Positions 8,537 through 20,520 are shown, numbered from the stretch's first letter. The stretch: 64,000 bases of DNA from Rhodanobacter fulvus Jip2 (GCF_000264315.1 NZ_AJXU01000080.1:1-64000); one strand, 5' to 3'. Numbers and translations are program-made. Notes: generated by a model not told the origin, from the letters alone.

Positions 8537-10226
8537 CGAAAACCGCACTGACCGGGACCTGCCCGAGCGCGAGAGCCTGCCGCGGCCGGTGGTGAAGCGG
8601 CGGCGCGTCAGCGTTTCGCTGATCTGGCTGATCCCGGTGCTGGCGGCCGTGATCGCGTTGTCGCTGGTGGTCAACAGCTGGCTGCAGGCCGGCCCCGAAG
8701 TCACCATCAGCTTCCAGAGCGCCGAAGGCCTGGACGCGGGCAAGACGCCGGTGAAATACAAGAACGTGGTGATCGGCCGGGTCAGCAAGATCCGGCTCAG
8801 CGCGGACCGCAGCCATGTGCTCGTGCGGGTGGCGCTGGAGAAGAGCGCCGAAGGTTTCGCCACCCGCGATACCCGTTTCTGGGTGGTGCGCCCACGCATC
8901 GGGCTGGGCGGCGTGTCCGGCATCGACACGCTGCTGTCGGGCGCGTTCATCGGCGCGGACGTGGGCGATTCGAAGGAGCCGCGTGACACGTTCGAGGGCC
9001 TGGAGATTCCGCCGGCCGTCAACCATGGTGCACCCGGGCGCAGCTTCATCCTGCATAGCGACGACCTCGGTTCGCTGGACATCGGCTCGCCGGTCTATTA
9101 CCGGCGCATCCAGGTGGGCCGCGTGGCGTCGTACCAGCTGGACAAGGATGGCAAGGGCGTATCGCTGCACATCTTCGTGGACGGCCCCAACGACCGCTTC
9201 GTCACCACCGACTCGCGCTTCTGGAATGCCAGTGGTGTGGACGTGTCGATCGGCGCCAACGGCTTGAAGCTCAACACCCAGTCGCTGGCCACGGTGCTGG
9301 GCGGTGGCGTGGCCTTCCAGGACCCGCCGGGCCCGCACGACAGCACGCCGGCTGCGGAAGACGCGGAGTACAAACTGTTCAGCGAGCGCGCGCTGGCGAT
9401 GGCGCCGCCCGATGGCGAGCCGCGCTACATGCGCATGCGCTTCGAGCAATCGGTGCGCGGGCTGGCGGTGGACGCGCCGGTGGAGTTCCTGGGCATCAAC
9501 ATCGGCAAGGTGGTGTCGGTGCGGCTGGACTACGACGAGAAGAAGGGCCGCTTCCCGGTGGTGGTGGGCGCGGTGGTCTATCCCCAGCGCCTGGGCAGCG
9601 CCTACGACAAGCTGGAGGCGCTGGCCAAGGCGCGCGGCGAGAGAGCCGACCTGGCGCAGTTGATGGGTCCGTTGATCGCCCATGGCCTGCGCGCGCAGGC
9701 ACGCACCGGCAACCTGCTGACCGGCCAGTTGTACGTGGCGCTCGACTTCGTGCCGCATACGCCGAAGGTGGCCTTCGACGCCAATGCCACGCCGCTGACC
9801 ATCCCGACCGCGCCGGGCAGTTTCGACAAGCTGCAGGAGCAACTGGCGGGCATCGTGGCCAAGCTCGACAAGATCCCGTTCGAGAGCATCGGCAAGCATC
9901 TGGACCAGACCCTGGCCAGCCTCGACAGCACGCTCAAGCAGGTCAACGCGCAAACCCTGCCGGCGTTCCGCGACACGCTCGAGGGCGTGAAGAGGACCAT
10001 GGGCACGGCCGACGATGCGCTGTCCGGTGACTCGCCGCTGCAGCAGAACCTCAACTCGACCTTGCAGCAGGTGCAGCGCATGGCGCGTTCGCTGCGCGTG
10101 CTCACCGATTACCTGGGCGGTCACCCCGAAGCCCTGATCCGCGGCCGCGCCGACGACAAGCCCGCCAGCACGCCCGCCGTTGCACCCGAACCCACCGTCC
10201 AGCCCGGCCAGGGGAGCCAGCCATGA
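8529..10226 (+). CDS. pqiB: PqiB, MCE-domain lipid transport protein
   Basis: 565 residues, close to the 546 of Escherichia coli PqiB. A cytoplasmic N-terminus (1-27) and one membrane helix (about 28-50, SLIWLIPVLAAVIAL) anchor it in the inner membrane. Three MCE domains follow at about 52-150, 165-270 and 290-400, each starting with the G(x)TPV/GSPV-type strand (AGKTPVKYKNVVIG, DIGSPVYYRRIQVG, AVDAPVEFLGINIG). The C-terminal 130 residues are helical and should extend the tunnel toward the outer membrane. It overlaps pqiA2 by 8 bases and pqiC by 4. Confidence 0.93.
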   Translation: MTDENRTDRDLPERESLPRPVVKRRRVSVSLIWLIPVLAAVIALSLVVNSWLQAGPEVTISFQSAEGLDAGKTPVKYKNVVIGRVSKIRLSADRSHVLVRVALEKSAEGFATRDTRFWVVRPRIGLGGVSGIDTLLSGAFIGADVGDSKEPRDTFEGLEIPPAVNHGAPGRSFILHSDDLGSLDIGSPVYYRRIQVGRVASYQLDKDGKGVSLHIFVDGPNDRFVTTDSRFWNASGVDVSIGANGLKLNTQSLATVLGGGVAFQDPPGPHDSTPAAEDAEYKLFSERALAMAPPDGEPRYMRMRFEQSVRGLAVDAPVEFLGINIGKVVSVRLDYDEKKGRFPVVVGAVVYPQRLGSAYDKLEALAKARGERADLAQLMGPLIAHGLRAQARTGNLLTGQLYVALDFVPHTPKVAFDANATPLTIPTAPGSFDKLQEQLAGIVAKLDKIPFESIGKHLDQTLASLDSTLKQVNAQTLPAFRDTLEGVKRTMGTADDALSGDSPLQQNLNSTLQQVQRMARSLRVLTDYLGGHPEALIRGRADDKPASTPAVAPEPTVQPGQGSQP

Positions 10227-10834
10227 TCCGTATCCGACCGCGTTTGCATGGACTGGCCCTGGGCTTGGCGCTGGCCGGCTGCGCTTCCGCGCCGCTGCAC
10301 TACTACACCTTGATGGCACCGGCCGGTGGACCGGACCCGGTGGTCGCCACGTCACCGCTGCCGTTCGAACTGATGCCGGTAAACGTACCGGCGCAGGTGG
10401 ATCAGCCGCAGTTGGTGGTGCGCGAGGGCGGCCAGGGCGTGGCGCTGTTGGGCAGCGAGCGCTGGATCGCGCCGCTGGCCGACGAGGTGCGCAGTGCGTT
10501 GTCGGCGGACCTGGTGCGGCAACTGCATGGCGCCGATCTCAGCGGCATGGCGGCCGGCGAAAAGCCGCGGCTGCGGATCAAGCTGGACGTACGCCGCTTC
10601 GACTCCGCGCCCGGCGCCTACGCGCTGATCGATGCAGCCTGGAGCGTGCGCGCGACCGCCGGCGATTCGCCCGCGACCGTGGCTTGCACCACGCGCGTTC
10701 GCGAGGCCGTGGGGCCGGGCTATCCCGCGCTGGTGCAGGGCCATCAGCGGGCGATCGCGCAGATCGCGGGACAGATCGCCATCGTCGCGCGTGCGTTGGC
10801 GGACGGGCAGAAAGCGGCCTGCCCGGCGGCGTGA
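10223..10834 (+). CDS. pqiC: PqiC, outer-membrane lipoprotein of the PqiABC system
   Basis: 203 residues with a lipoprotein signal peptide: GLALGLALAGC, lipidated Cys at 20. The next residues, APLHYYTL, are the conserved ABC-type transport auxiliary lipoprotein start (the YYTL motif). GSERWIAPLADEVRSAL is the family's second signature. It should dock the PqiB tunnel at the outer membrane. The start ATG overlaps the pqiB stop (ATGA), making this the last gene of a tightly coupled four-gene operon. Confidence 0.9.
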   Translation: MIRIRPRLHGLALGLALAGCASAPLHYYTLMAPAGGPDPVVATSPLPFELMPVNVPAQVDQPQLVVREGGQGVALLGSERWIAPLADEVRSALSADLVRQLHGADLSGMAAGEKPRLRIKLDVRRFDSAPGAYALIDAAWSVRATAGDSPATVACTTRVREAVGPGYPALVQGHQRAIAQIAGQIAIVARALADGQKAACPAA

Positions 10835-13795
<2,961 letters not shown>

Positions 13796-13799
13796 ATCC

Positions 13800-14345
13800 A
13801 TGAACGTCACCCAGTTTGGCCGTCTGTTTCGTCCCCTGCTGATGTTGCTGGTCGCCACGGTGGTGACCGCCTGCGGCTTCCACCTGCGCCAGACCGCCGC
13901 GCTGCCGGCGTCGATGCAGCACGTGCACCTGGACATGCGCGGCGGCGATTTCCAGCGCAGCCTGACCCGCGCGCTGCAGCATTCGGGCGTCACCGTCGAG
14001 GACGCCAGCGGCCCCGGCATCGCCGAGCTGCGGGTGCCGGTGGCATCGTTCAGCACCGACCAGGTATCGGCCGGCGGCTACGTGCGCATCACCGAGTACG
14101 CGATCCGCTACGAGGTGAGGTTCGACGTGGTCGATGGCACCGGCACGACGCTGTTGCCGACGCAGACGATTACCATGTCGCGCGAATACAGCTACGACGC
14201 GGGCAACACCATCGGCGATGCGTCGCAGGTGCAGGAAATCCAGCGCAGCCTCAATGACGACATGGTGCAGGCGATCCTGTTCCGGCTGCAGGCTGCCAGC
14301 AAGCACCAGCTGGCCGCGCCGGCACCGGCGGCCAGCACGCACTGA
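13800..14345 (+). CDS. lptE: LPS assembly lipoprotein LptE
   Basis: 181 residues. The signal peptide ends in the lipobox VTAC, so Cys 25 is lipidated and the protein faces the periplasm at the outer membrane. There LptE plugs the LptD barrel and helps insert lipopolysaccharide. The start of the mature protein, CGFHLRQTAALP, is typical of the family (CGFxLR). The position between leuS and holA is the conserved location of lptE in gammaproteobacteria. Its stop overlaps the holA start by one base. The start ATG 13800 was chosen over an ATG five codons upstream because it begins nearer the signal peptide. Confidence 0.93.
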   Translation: MNVTQFGRLFRPLLMLLVATVVTACGFHLRQTAALPASMQHVHLDMRGGDFQRSLTRALQHSGVTVEDASGPGIAELRVPVASFSTDQVSAGGYVRITEYAIRYEVRFDVVDGTGTTLLPTQTITMSREYSYDAGNTIGDASQVQEIQRSLNDDMVQAILFRLQAASKHQLAAPAPAASTH

Positions 14346-15355
14346 TGCCGCTGAGTCCCGGCCAATGGCAGAAGGCGCTGGCGGCCGATCGCCTGGACGC
14401 GGTGTACATGCTGGCCGGCGAGCAGTTGCTGGTGCTGGAGGCGGCCGACGCCTTGCGTGCGCGGGCCCGTGAACTGGGCTACGGCGAACGCGAGGTGTTC
14501 GACGTCGGCCAGCATTTCGACTGGAACGACCTGGCTCGCGCCGGTGCCAGCATGTCGCTGTTCGCCAGCCGCCGCCTGATCGACCTGCGCCTGCCCACCG
14601 GCCGACCGGGCATCGAAGGCGCCAAGGCGATCACCGCGTTCTGCGCCGATCCGCCGCCGGACGTGACCTTGCTGGTTACCGCGATGGAGTGGAGCAGCAA
14701 GCACGACGGCGCCTGGAGCCGAAAGCTGGATGCCAGCGGCACCATGGTGGTGTTCAACGCGCCGAGGCCCGGCGAGTGGAGCAGCTGGATCGGTGCGCGG
14801 CTGGCCTCGCGCGGCTTGTCCGCCACGCCCGACGCCATCGCGCTGCTGGCCGAACGCGTCGAGGGCAACCTGCTCGCCGCCGCGCAGGAAATCGACAAGC
14901 TCGCCGTACTTCACGGCGAAGGCCGCATCGACGCCGCCGAGATGGAAACGCTGGTGGCCGACAGCGCCCGCTACGACGTCTTCAAGCTCACCGACGCCGC
15001 CTTCCTGGGCGACGGCGCCCGCGCGCTGCGCATCCTCGCCGGATTGCGTTCGGAGGGCGATGAGCTGTTGGCGCTGATGGGCTGGCTGGTGAATCAATTG
15101 CAGTTGGCGTTGCGGCTGGCCAACGCGCAGAACTTCGCGGCGCAGGCCAAGACCGAACGGTTATGGCAGGCACGCGAGCAACTGTTCCGCCAGGCCCTGC
15201 GCCGCGCCCCGCGCGACCATTGGCTGCAATGCCTGGCGCGCGCCTCGCGTATCGACCGCATGGTGAAAGGCCGCGAAGCCGGCAACCCCTGGCAGGAAGC
15301 CGAACGCCTCATCGCCGCCATCGCCGAACCGCGCGCCGCGCGGGCGCTGGCGTGA
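14345..15355 (+). CDS. holA: DNA polymerase III subunit delta
   Basis: 336 residues, the usual size of HolA. It is the clamp-loader wrench that opens the beta sliding clamp. Recognisable parts are the N-terminal YMLAGEQLLVLEAADALR, the MSLFASRRLIDLRLP strand, which corresponds to the clamp-contacting region, and the C-terminal helical collar domain (LMGWLVNQLQLALRLA). It overlaps lptE by one base and is followed by a repeat-filled gap before nadD. Confidence 0.93.
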   Translation: MPLSPGQWQKALAADRLDAVYMLAGEQLLVLEAADALRARARELGYGEREVFDVGQHFDWNDLARAGASMSLFASRRLIDLRLPTGRPGIEGAKAITAFCADPPPDVTLLVTAMEWSSKHDGAWSRKLDASGTMVVFNAPRPGEWSSWIGARLASRGLSATPDAIALLAERVEGNLLAAAQEIDKLAVLHGEGRIDAAEMETLVADSARYDVFKLTDAAFLGDGARALRILAGLRSEGDELLALMGWLVNQLQLALRLANAQNFAAQAKTERLWQAREQLFRQALRRAPRDHWLQCLARASRIDRMVKGREAGNPWQEAERLIAAIAEPRAARALA

Positions 15356-15365
15356 GCGCCGCGCG

Positions 15366-15510
15366 CTCTGCTCCCTCTCCCCTGCGGGGAGAGGGCTGGG
15401 GAGAGGGCAGGGTGCTCGCCCGACAGCTCGGCAAAGCCGTTCCGAACGAAGCTTCAACGCGCCGTGTCCCCTCACCCCAACCCTCTCCCCGCAGGGGAGA
15501 GGGGGCCAAC
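15366..15510. repeat. Paired CTCTCCCC palindromes between holA and nadD
   Basis: Two hairpin units face each other: CCCTCTCCCCTGCGGGGAGA near 15370 and CTCTCCCCGCAGGGGAGAGG near 15482. About 90 bases of non-palindromic spacer lie between them. The second unit ends at 15510, two bases before the nadD start, so nadD has no free leader for a normal ribosome site; the GAGAGGGGG of the repeat itself may serve as one. Confidence 0.8.
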
Positions 15511-15512
15511 GC

Positions 15513-16145
15513 GTGAAACCCCTCGCACTCTTCGGCGGCACCTTCGACCCCGTGCATCTGGGCCACCTCAGCGTGGCGTGGGAAGCAGCCGAATTGCTGG
15601 ATGCCGAGGTGCGCCTGCTGCCCGCCAGCATCCCGCCGCATCGGCAGCCGCCGATCGCCAGTGCCGCGCAGCGCGTGGCGATCCTGCGTGCCGCGCTGCA
15701 AGACCAGTCGCGATTGAGCCTGGACACGCGCGAGCTGGATCGCGAGGGCCCCTCGTTTACCGTCGACACCCTGACCGGCCTGCGCGCCGAGCAGGGCACG
15801 CGACCGCTGGTGCTGCTGATCGGCGCCGATGCGTTCGCCAACCTCGCCAGCTGGGATCGCTGGCGCGAGTTGTTCGAGGTTGCGCACATCGGCGTGCTGA
15901 GCCGGCCCGGCGTTTCATCGATCCTGCCGCCCGAGCTGGAACAGGCGGTGACCGGTCGTCGTGTCACCACGGCGGACGCGTTGCGCGATCAGCCAGCGGG
16001 CAAGGTCATCGAGCTGGCGGTGACGCCGCTGGAAATCTCCGCCACCCGCATCCGCGAGTTGCTGGCGGCGGGACGGGATCCACGCTATTTGCTGCCGTGT
16101 GGCGTATTCGACGATCCTGCGCTGCTGGCGCCGTACCGGCAGTAG
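15513..16145 (+). CDS. nadD: Nicotinate-nucleotide adenylyltransferase
   Basis: 210 residues. It joins nicotinate mononucleotide and ATP to give deamido-NAD, the penultimate step of NAD synthesis. The nucleotidyltransferase signature GGTFDPVHLGH is at 8-18, PPHR sits in the expected place, and ISATRIREL is the conserved (I/S)SSTxIR motif near the end. In Xanthomonas and relatives nadD is followed directly by rsfS, but here about 9.3 kb separate them. It converges on the PepSY gene with 7 bases between the two stops. Confidence 0.95.
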   Translation: MKPLALFGGTFDPVHLGHLSVAWEAAELLDAEVRLLPASIPPHRQPPIASAAQRVAILRAALQDQSRLSLDTRELDREGPSFTVDTLTGLRAEQGTRPLVLLIGADAFANLASWDRWRELFEVAHIGVLSRPGVSSILPPELEQAVTGRRVTTADALRDQPAGKVIELAVTPLEISATRIRELLAAGRDPRYLLPCGVFDDPALLAPYRQ

Positions 16146-16152
16146 CGAAGAC

Positions 16153-17715
16153 TCAGGCCGCCGTGCTGGCCCACACGCTGTTCGGCTGATCGCGACGCGC
16201 CCGCCGTGCCACGGCACGGGCCAGCGAGGCAAAGGCGAACGCCATCGCCAGCGCGCCTGCATCGATGGCGAACAACGCGCCTTGCCCCGCCGCCGCGCTG
16301 CGCCACAGCCACCAGCCGGTGGCCATCCCGTGAGCCAGCGGCACCAGGGCGGTGACGATCGCCGCCAGCCACAGCAACTCGCGCGCCGCCTTCACCGGCG
16401 CCCGGCGTGCGGCCCACAACGCACACAACGCCCAGCTGCTGAAGCAAACCCAGCGCTGACCGGCGGCCACGTCCCAACCCAGCATGGGCAGGACCTGCGC
16501 CGCCACGAACGCAGCGGAAATCGCCACGCAAACACCGATGCAGATGCCCACGGTGGCGCGTGCCATGCCCAGTTGCGCGCGGCCCTGTTCCGCCTGCCGA
16601 CGCTTGCGGCGCGATTCGATCCACAACAAGTTGCCGGAATAGAACAGGAACGCCCCGCCCAGGCCCAGCAGGAAGTACAGCCAGCGCACGGCGATGCCGC
16701 CGTAGTCGGCGAAATGCAGCGCGTACGCGCCGGCCAGGATGGCGTGGTTGGCGTCGCGCGAGCCGGGCAACTGGGTGGCCAGCACGGCGCCGCTGACCGC
16801 ATCCAGCGCCACCGAACCGCCGCCCAGCGCGTGCGGTGAGCTGCCGGTGATCTCGACCACGGCGTGCGCGTCACCGGCATGGGCCAGTTTGAGATAACCC
16901 GGCTGGAACGCCGTATCGCCATGTTCGTGGGCCACCGCGATGGCGCGCGCATGCCATGCGGCCAGCGGCGCCAGCGGTGCCGCCGTGCCAGCCTTGGGGA
17001 CGGTCGGCGCGGTATTCATCGCCGCCGCCGAGGCCGCCATCAGCTTGCCCTCGTAGACCAATGGATTGAGTGCCAGCATGGCCACCAACAGCAGGCACAA
17101 CGCCGCGCCGGTCACCGCGAACATCACGTGGAATGGCAGGCTCAGCACGCCGATCACGTTGTGCGTGTCCTGCCAGAAGCGCTTGAGATTGCGGCCGGGA
17201 CGCAGCGCGAACAGGTCCTTCGCCAGCCGCGGCAGATGGATCACGAAACCGGACACCAGCGCCACGCCGTACAGCAGGCTGACGACACCCATCAACCAGA
17301 TGCCCACCTGCGGAATGCCCAGCGCGTAATGCAGCTCGTTGATCAGCTCGGGCAGCGGTGCGACGCCGGGTTCGGCAGTGCTGCCGGCGGTGTTGTCGGG
17401 CGAGGCAAACAGCCAGGTGCCGTCGCTGTCCTGCCAATAGGCCATCGGCTGCGCCAGCTCGTAGCCGGGAAAGGTCATGCCCACGTGATCGCGCGCTTCA
17501 GGGTGCTGTGCCAGCACTTCATCGAGCAACTGCTGCGCATCGGCCAGCGTGGCGGTCGACGGCATGGCATGCGGGTTCGCCCAGCGCTGCACATCCGGCT
17601 GGAACACCGTGATCGCGCCGGCATAGAACGCCACGAACAACGCGAACCCGGCCACCAGCCCTATCCACGAGTGCAGGTTGGTGAAGGTGCGCAGGGTGGC
17701 GGGCTTCAATTTCAT
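16153..17715 (-). CDS. PepSY-associated membrane protein (iron-uptake operon)
   Basis: 520 residues with an N-terminal helix (LHSWIGLVAGFALFVAFYAG), two PepSY-like periplasmic stretches (about 45-130 and 260-320), and several more helices, including a C-terminal four-helix bundle. This is the PepSY_TM layout found beside TonB-dependent siderophore receptors. There such proteins (for example Pseudomonas FpvG) are implicated in reducing or releasing siderophore iron in the periplasm. HDTHNVIGVLSLPFH-like histidines, which could bind haem, occur as QDTHNVIGVLSLPFHV. It is the last gene of the Fur-boxed operon. Three ATGs 14 bases apart lie at its 5' end; only the last opens this frame. Confidence 0.88.
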   Translation of the reverse strand: MKLKPATLRTFTNLHSWIGLVAGFALFVAFYAGAITVFQPDVQRWANPHAMPSTATLADAQQLLDEVLAQHPEARDHVGMTFPGYELAQPMAYWQDSDGTWLFASPDNTAGSTAEPGVAPLPELINELHYALGIPQVGIWLMGVVSLLYGVALVSGFVIHLPRLAKDLFALRPGRNLKRFWQDTHNVIGVLSLPFHVMFAVTGAALCLLLVAMLALNPLVYEGKLMAASAAAMNTAPTVPKAGTAAPLAPLAAWHARAIAVAHEHGDTAFQPGYLKLAHAGDAHAVVEITGSSPHALGGGSVALDAVSGAVLATQLPGSRDANHAILAGAYALHFADYGGIAVRWLYFLLGLGGAFLFYSGNLLWIESRRKRRQAEQGRAQLGMARATVGICIGVCVAISAAFVAAQVLPMLGWDVAAGQRWVCFSSWALCALWAARRAPVKAARELLWLAAIVTALVPLAHGMATGWWLWRSAAAGQGALFAIDAGALAMAFAFASLARAVARRARRDQPNSVWASTAA

Positions 17716-17743
17716 GCGGGCAATTTCATGCGGGCAGCTTCAT
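17716..17743 (-). promoter_or_regulatory. Two tandem five-codon mini-ORFs ahead of the PepSY gene
   Basis: On the minus strand a 14-base unit occurs twice, ATGAAGCTGCCCGC then ATGAAATTGCCCGC, followed by the true gene start ATGAAATTGAAG. Each unit encodes Met-Lys-Leu-Pro-Ala-stop. Each TGA overlaps the next ATG. The only good ribosome site (TGAGG, which includes the stop of the upstream gene) is spaced for the first ATG, at 17743, not for the gene start at 17715. Ribosomes would have to reinitiate twice to reach the gene. It could be a slippage-prone switch or a tandem-duplication scar. Confidence 0.6.
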
Positions 17744-17753
17744 GGCGACAACC

Positions 17754-18017
17754 TCAACGGACCCAGTCGGACATCTGCAGCAGCCACAGCAAGCCGAGCC
17801 CGAGCAGCGCCAGCGCACTCAACCAGCCCCACGCGCGAGCGCCACTGGGGAAACGGAACGCCGCGCAGATCACGCCGATCCACACCGGGAAAAACGCCAG
17901 CAAACCCGCCACGATGGTCGCCTGCCATGCGCCGGGCAGCAGCCAGCAGGCCAGCCCGACCAGCGCGGCGGCGAGAAAAAAACCCGGCAGCACACCGGCG
18001 CTGGCGCGCGCCCACAT
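17754..18017 (-). CDS. Small membrane protein, DUF3649-like (iron-uptake operon)
   Basis: 87 residues with two or three hydrophobic segments (FFLAAALVGLACWLL, ATIVAGLLAFFPVWIGVICA, SALALLGLGLLWLL). Small DUF3649 proteins are regularly found with DUF3325 and PepSY genes behind siderophore receptors; no biochemical function is known. ATG 18017 is the only ATG after the upstream in-frame stop at 18045. The N-terminus may be slightly short of the family norm. Confidence 0.65.
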   Translation of the reverse strand: MWARASAGVLPGFFLAAALVGLACWLLPGAWQATIVAGLLAFFPVWIGVICAAFRFPSGARAWGWLSALALLGLGLLWLLQMSDWVR

Positions 18018-18060
18018 CAGCGCGATGCCTCGCAGGCGTGGGCGTTATCTCCGTTGCGCA

Positions 18061-18345
18061 TCACTCTTTCTCCAGCGCGGTGATATCCGCGGCCGGCGTA
18101 CCGAAGAACATCGCCAGCCACGGTTGCGCCATCAAGCCCAGCATGCCGCTGGCCAGCATGGCGCACAGCCCGACCGCGACGCCGGCTGCGCTGATCCAGC
18201 ACGCCAGCGACAGCAGCATCAAGACGCTGCCGGCGATGCGTGCCGCGCGCGGGTGGCCACGCAGCGCGGACCACATGCAATGCGGCGAGCCGGCGTACCA
18301 ACCGATGGCGGCGCACACCGCGAGCACGAAGCCGAGCAGGATCAT
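18061..18345 (-). CDS. Small membrane protein, DUF3325-like (iron-uptake operon)
   Basis: 94 residues, three hydrophobic helices (LLGFVLAVCAAIGWYA, IAGSVLMLLSLACWISAAG, VGLCAMLASGMLGLMAQPWLA). Size, helix number and the YAGSPH-like loop after the first helix fit DUF3325, which co-occurs with siderophore receptors and PepSY proteins. It begins 9 bases after the receptor stop, so it is surely in the same transcript. The role in iron handling is inferred from context only. Confidence 0.65.
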   Translation of the reverse strand: MILLGFVLAVCAAIGWYAGSPHCMWSALRGHPRAARIAGSVLMLLSLACWISAAGVAVGLCAMLASGMLGLMAQPWLAMFFGTPAADITALEKE

Positions 18346-18354
18346 CGCGCTACC

Positions 18355-20520
18355 TTACCAGCGGTAGCGCGCGCTGGCGGTCACGCTGCGCTCGTAGCCG
18401 TAGTAGCACCATGCGGCGCTGTTGCAGGCGGAGACGTACTCCTTGTCGAACAGGTTGCTGGCGTTCAACTGCAGCCGCCAGTCGCCTACGTCGTAATGCA
18501 CGGCGGCGTCGAACAAGGTGTACGAGGGCGTCTTCCACTCGTTGTAGATGTCGCCGTAATGGCTGCCGATGTAGCGCACGCCGCCGCCGAAACCGAAGCC
18601 CGCCAGCGGTCCGGCGACCACGGTGTAATCGAGCCCCAGCGAAGCCTGCTGTTCGGGCAGCAGCGCGATCTGCTTGCCCAGCGAGGGCAGGTCGTTGGTG
18701 CGGGTCACTTCAGAATCGCTGTACGTGTAACCGCCGTAGATGGCCAGGTGTGTGCCGAGATTCCAGCGGCCCTCCAGCTCCACGCCGCGCAGCCGCGTTT
18801 CGCCCTGCTGCACCTGGAACAGTGCGTGGTTCGGGTCGACCGTCAGCGAGTTCTGCTGGGTGATCTGGTAGGCCGCCAGGGTGACCAGGCCGTTGCCGCC
18901 GGCGGGCTGGTATTTCAGGCCGGCTTCGTACTGGTCGCCGGTGGTGGGTTTGAACGCGTTGCCGCCGAAGTTCGTGCCCACGGTGGGCTGGAACGAATGC
19001 GACCACGACACGTACGGCGCCAGCCCGTTGTCGAGCAGATAATTGACGCCCACGCGGCCGGAGAACGCGCGGTCGGTCTGCCCGACGCTGGTGCCGGCCA
19101 GCTGGTTGTCGGTGTCGGTGCGGACATGATCCTGGCGCCCGCCCGCGGTGATGCTCCAGCGGCCGACCTTGATCTGGTCCTGCAGATAGACGCCCAGTTG
19201 CGACTGCACCTGCACGGTGTGGACGGTGTACGCAGGCACGGTGACCGGGCTGCCGTAGACCGGGTCGAACACGTCCAGCCCGGTGACGCCGAAGTCGAAT
19301 GCGGAGGCGTAGTCGTCCTTGGCGCGGCGGTAGTCCACGCCGGCCAGCAGCGTGTGCTGCACACGGCCGTTGTCGAACACGTATTGCAGGTTGTTGTCGA
19401 CGCCGAAGGTCTTGGTGTGGTTCTCGTTCGGGAACAGGTAGCGCAGCAGCGTGCGGCCGTCGCCCAGCAGGCCGAACGCGCCCACGTTGGCACCGTTGTT
19501 GTCCACGTCGGCGGTGCCGTAGCGCAGGTTCTGGTTGAACGCCAGGCCGTTGGCGAAATCGTGGTGGAATTCGTAGCCGATCGAGGCCAGCGTCTTGTCG
19601 TAATCGTTCTGGCCCGGCTCTCCGGTGAAACGGTCGCGCGGGATCTTGCCGTGGGGGCTGGGCAGCAAGGTGCCTTCGGCGGGCAGGAAACCGGCGCCCG
19701 AGGCGGTCTCGGCTTTCTGGTAGCGCGACAGCAGCGTCAGCGAGGTGTTGTCGTCCGGCTTCCAGGTCAGCGCGGGGGCGAGGTAGTAGCGGTCGTCCTT
19801 GATGTAGTCGGTCATGGTGTCGCTGTTGCGCGCCAGGCCGGTGAGCCGGTACAGCACGGTGCCCGCATCGTTCAGCGGGCCGGCGAAATCGAAGGTGCCC
19901 TGGCGCAGGTCGAAACTGCCCACTTCCACGCCCACTTCGTGCAGCGGCTGCGCGGTGGGGCGCTTGCTCACCATGTTCACCATGCCGCCCGGCGGCATCG
20001 CGCCGTAGACCACCGACGACGGCCCCTTGATCACTTCCAGCCGCTCCAGCCCGTACGGCTCGATGCGGGTGATGCTGGTGCCCGAGCCTTCCGGCAGCGC
20101 CAGGCCGTCGAGATAACGCGCGGGAGTGAAGCCGCGCACCAGCATCCAGTCGCTGCGCGCGTCGGCGCCGTAGCCGCCGCCCTGCGCGCCGGCGGTGTAC
20201 CACACGGCTTCCTCGATGCCCTGGATGCCGCGCTGGCTCAACTGCTCGGCGGTGATCACCGACACCGACTGCGGGATCTCGATGATTGGCGTGTCGGTCT
20301 TGGTGACCGAATCGCTTTCCCGCGCGATCGGCGCTGTCACCTGCACGCCCGACAGCGCGGTGGCGGATTGCGGGGTGGATGCGGCGGCGTCATCGGCGTG
20401 GGCTGGAGTCACCATCGCCAGTGCGGCCAGCAGCGGCACGCCGAGCAGGGCGGCGCGGATGGCCTGGGGGAGGGACGGGCGGTGGCGCGCGGCGGCGGTC
20501 GGAGCGGGGGACGATGACAT
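18355..20520 (-). CDS. TonB-dependent siderophore receptor
   Basis: 721 residues. A long signal peptide ends near residue 43 (TPAHA). The plug domain (about 70-185) holds IPQSVSVITAEQLSQRG, VRGF, YGLERLEVIKGPSSVVYG and PGGMVNMVSKRP, all hallmarks of FhuA/FhuE/FpvA-type ferric-siderophore receptors. A 22-strand barrel follows and ends in the outer-membrane signature YRW. No FecA-type signalling extension is present, so it should not drive its own sigma/anti-sigma pair. The siderophore cannot be told from sequence. It is the first gene of a four-gene operon behind a promoter with a Fur box. Confidence 0.93.
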   Translation of the reverse strand: MSSSPAPTAAARHRPSLPQAIRAALLGVPLLAALAMVTPAHADDAAASTPQSATALSGVQVTAPIARESDSVTKTDTPIIEIPQSVSVITAEQLSQRGIQGIEEAVWYTAGAQGGGYGADARSDWMLVRGFTPARYLDGLALPEGSGTSITRIEPYGLERLEVIKGPSSVVYGAMPPGGMVNMVSKRPTAQPLHEVGVEVGSFDLRQGTFDFAGPLNDAGTVLYRLTGLARNSDTMTDYIKDDRYYLAPALTWKPDDNTSLTLLSRYQKAETASGAGFLPAEGTLLPSPHGKIPRDRFTGEPGQNDYDKTLASIGYEFHHDFANGLAFNQNLRYGTADVDNNGANVGAFGLLGDGRTLLRYLFPNENHTKTFGVDNNLQYVFDNGRVQHTLLAGVDYRRAKDDYASAFDFGVTGLDVFDPVYGSPVTVPAYTVHTVQVQSQLGVYLQDQIKVGRWSITAGGRQDHVRTDTDNQLAGTSVGQTDRAFSGRVGVNYLLDNGLAPYVSWSHSFQPTVGTNFGGNAFKPTTGDQYEAGLKYQPAGGNGLVTLAAYQITQQNSLTVDPNHALFQVQQGETRLRGVELEGRWNLGTHLAIYGGYTYSDSEVTRTNDLPSLGKQIALLPEQQASLGLDYTVVAGPLAGFGFGGGVRYIGSHYGDIYNEWKTPSYTLFDAAVHYDVGDWRLQLNASNLFDKEYVSACNSAAWCYYGYERSVTASARYRW

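Noticed and set aside
15309-15887. Minus-strand frame giving peptides such as PLRGEGWGEG and SPQPSPRRGEG
   Set aside because: These are the translations of the CTCTCCCC palindromes, a known source of false proteins.
18017-18060. A longer N-terminus for the DUF3649-like gene
   Set aside because: An in-frame stop at 18045-18047 and no start codon between it and ATG 18017.
16864-20517. A 1217-codon open frame on the plus strand opposite the PepSY and TonB receptor genes
   Set aside because: Antisense shadow; the minus strand encodes complete, recognisable proteins with a promoter and Fur box.
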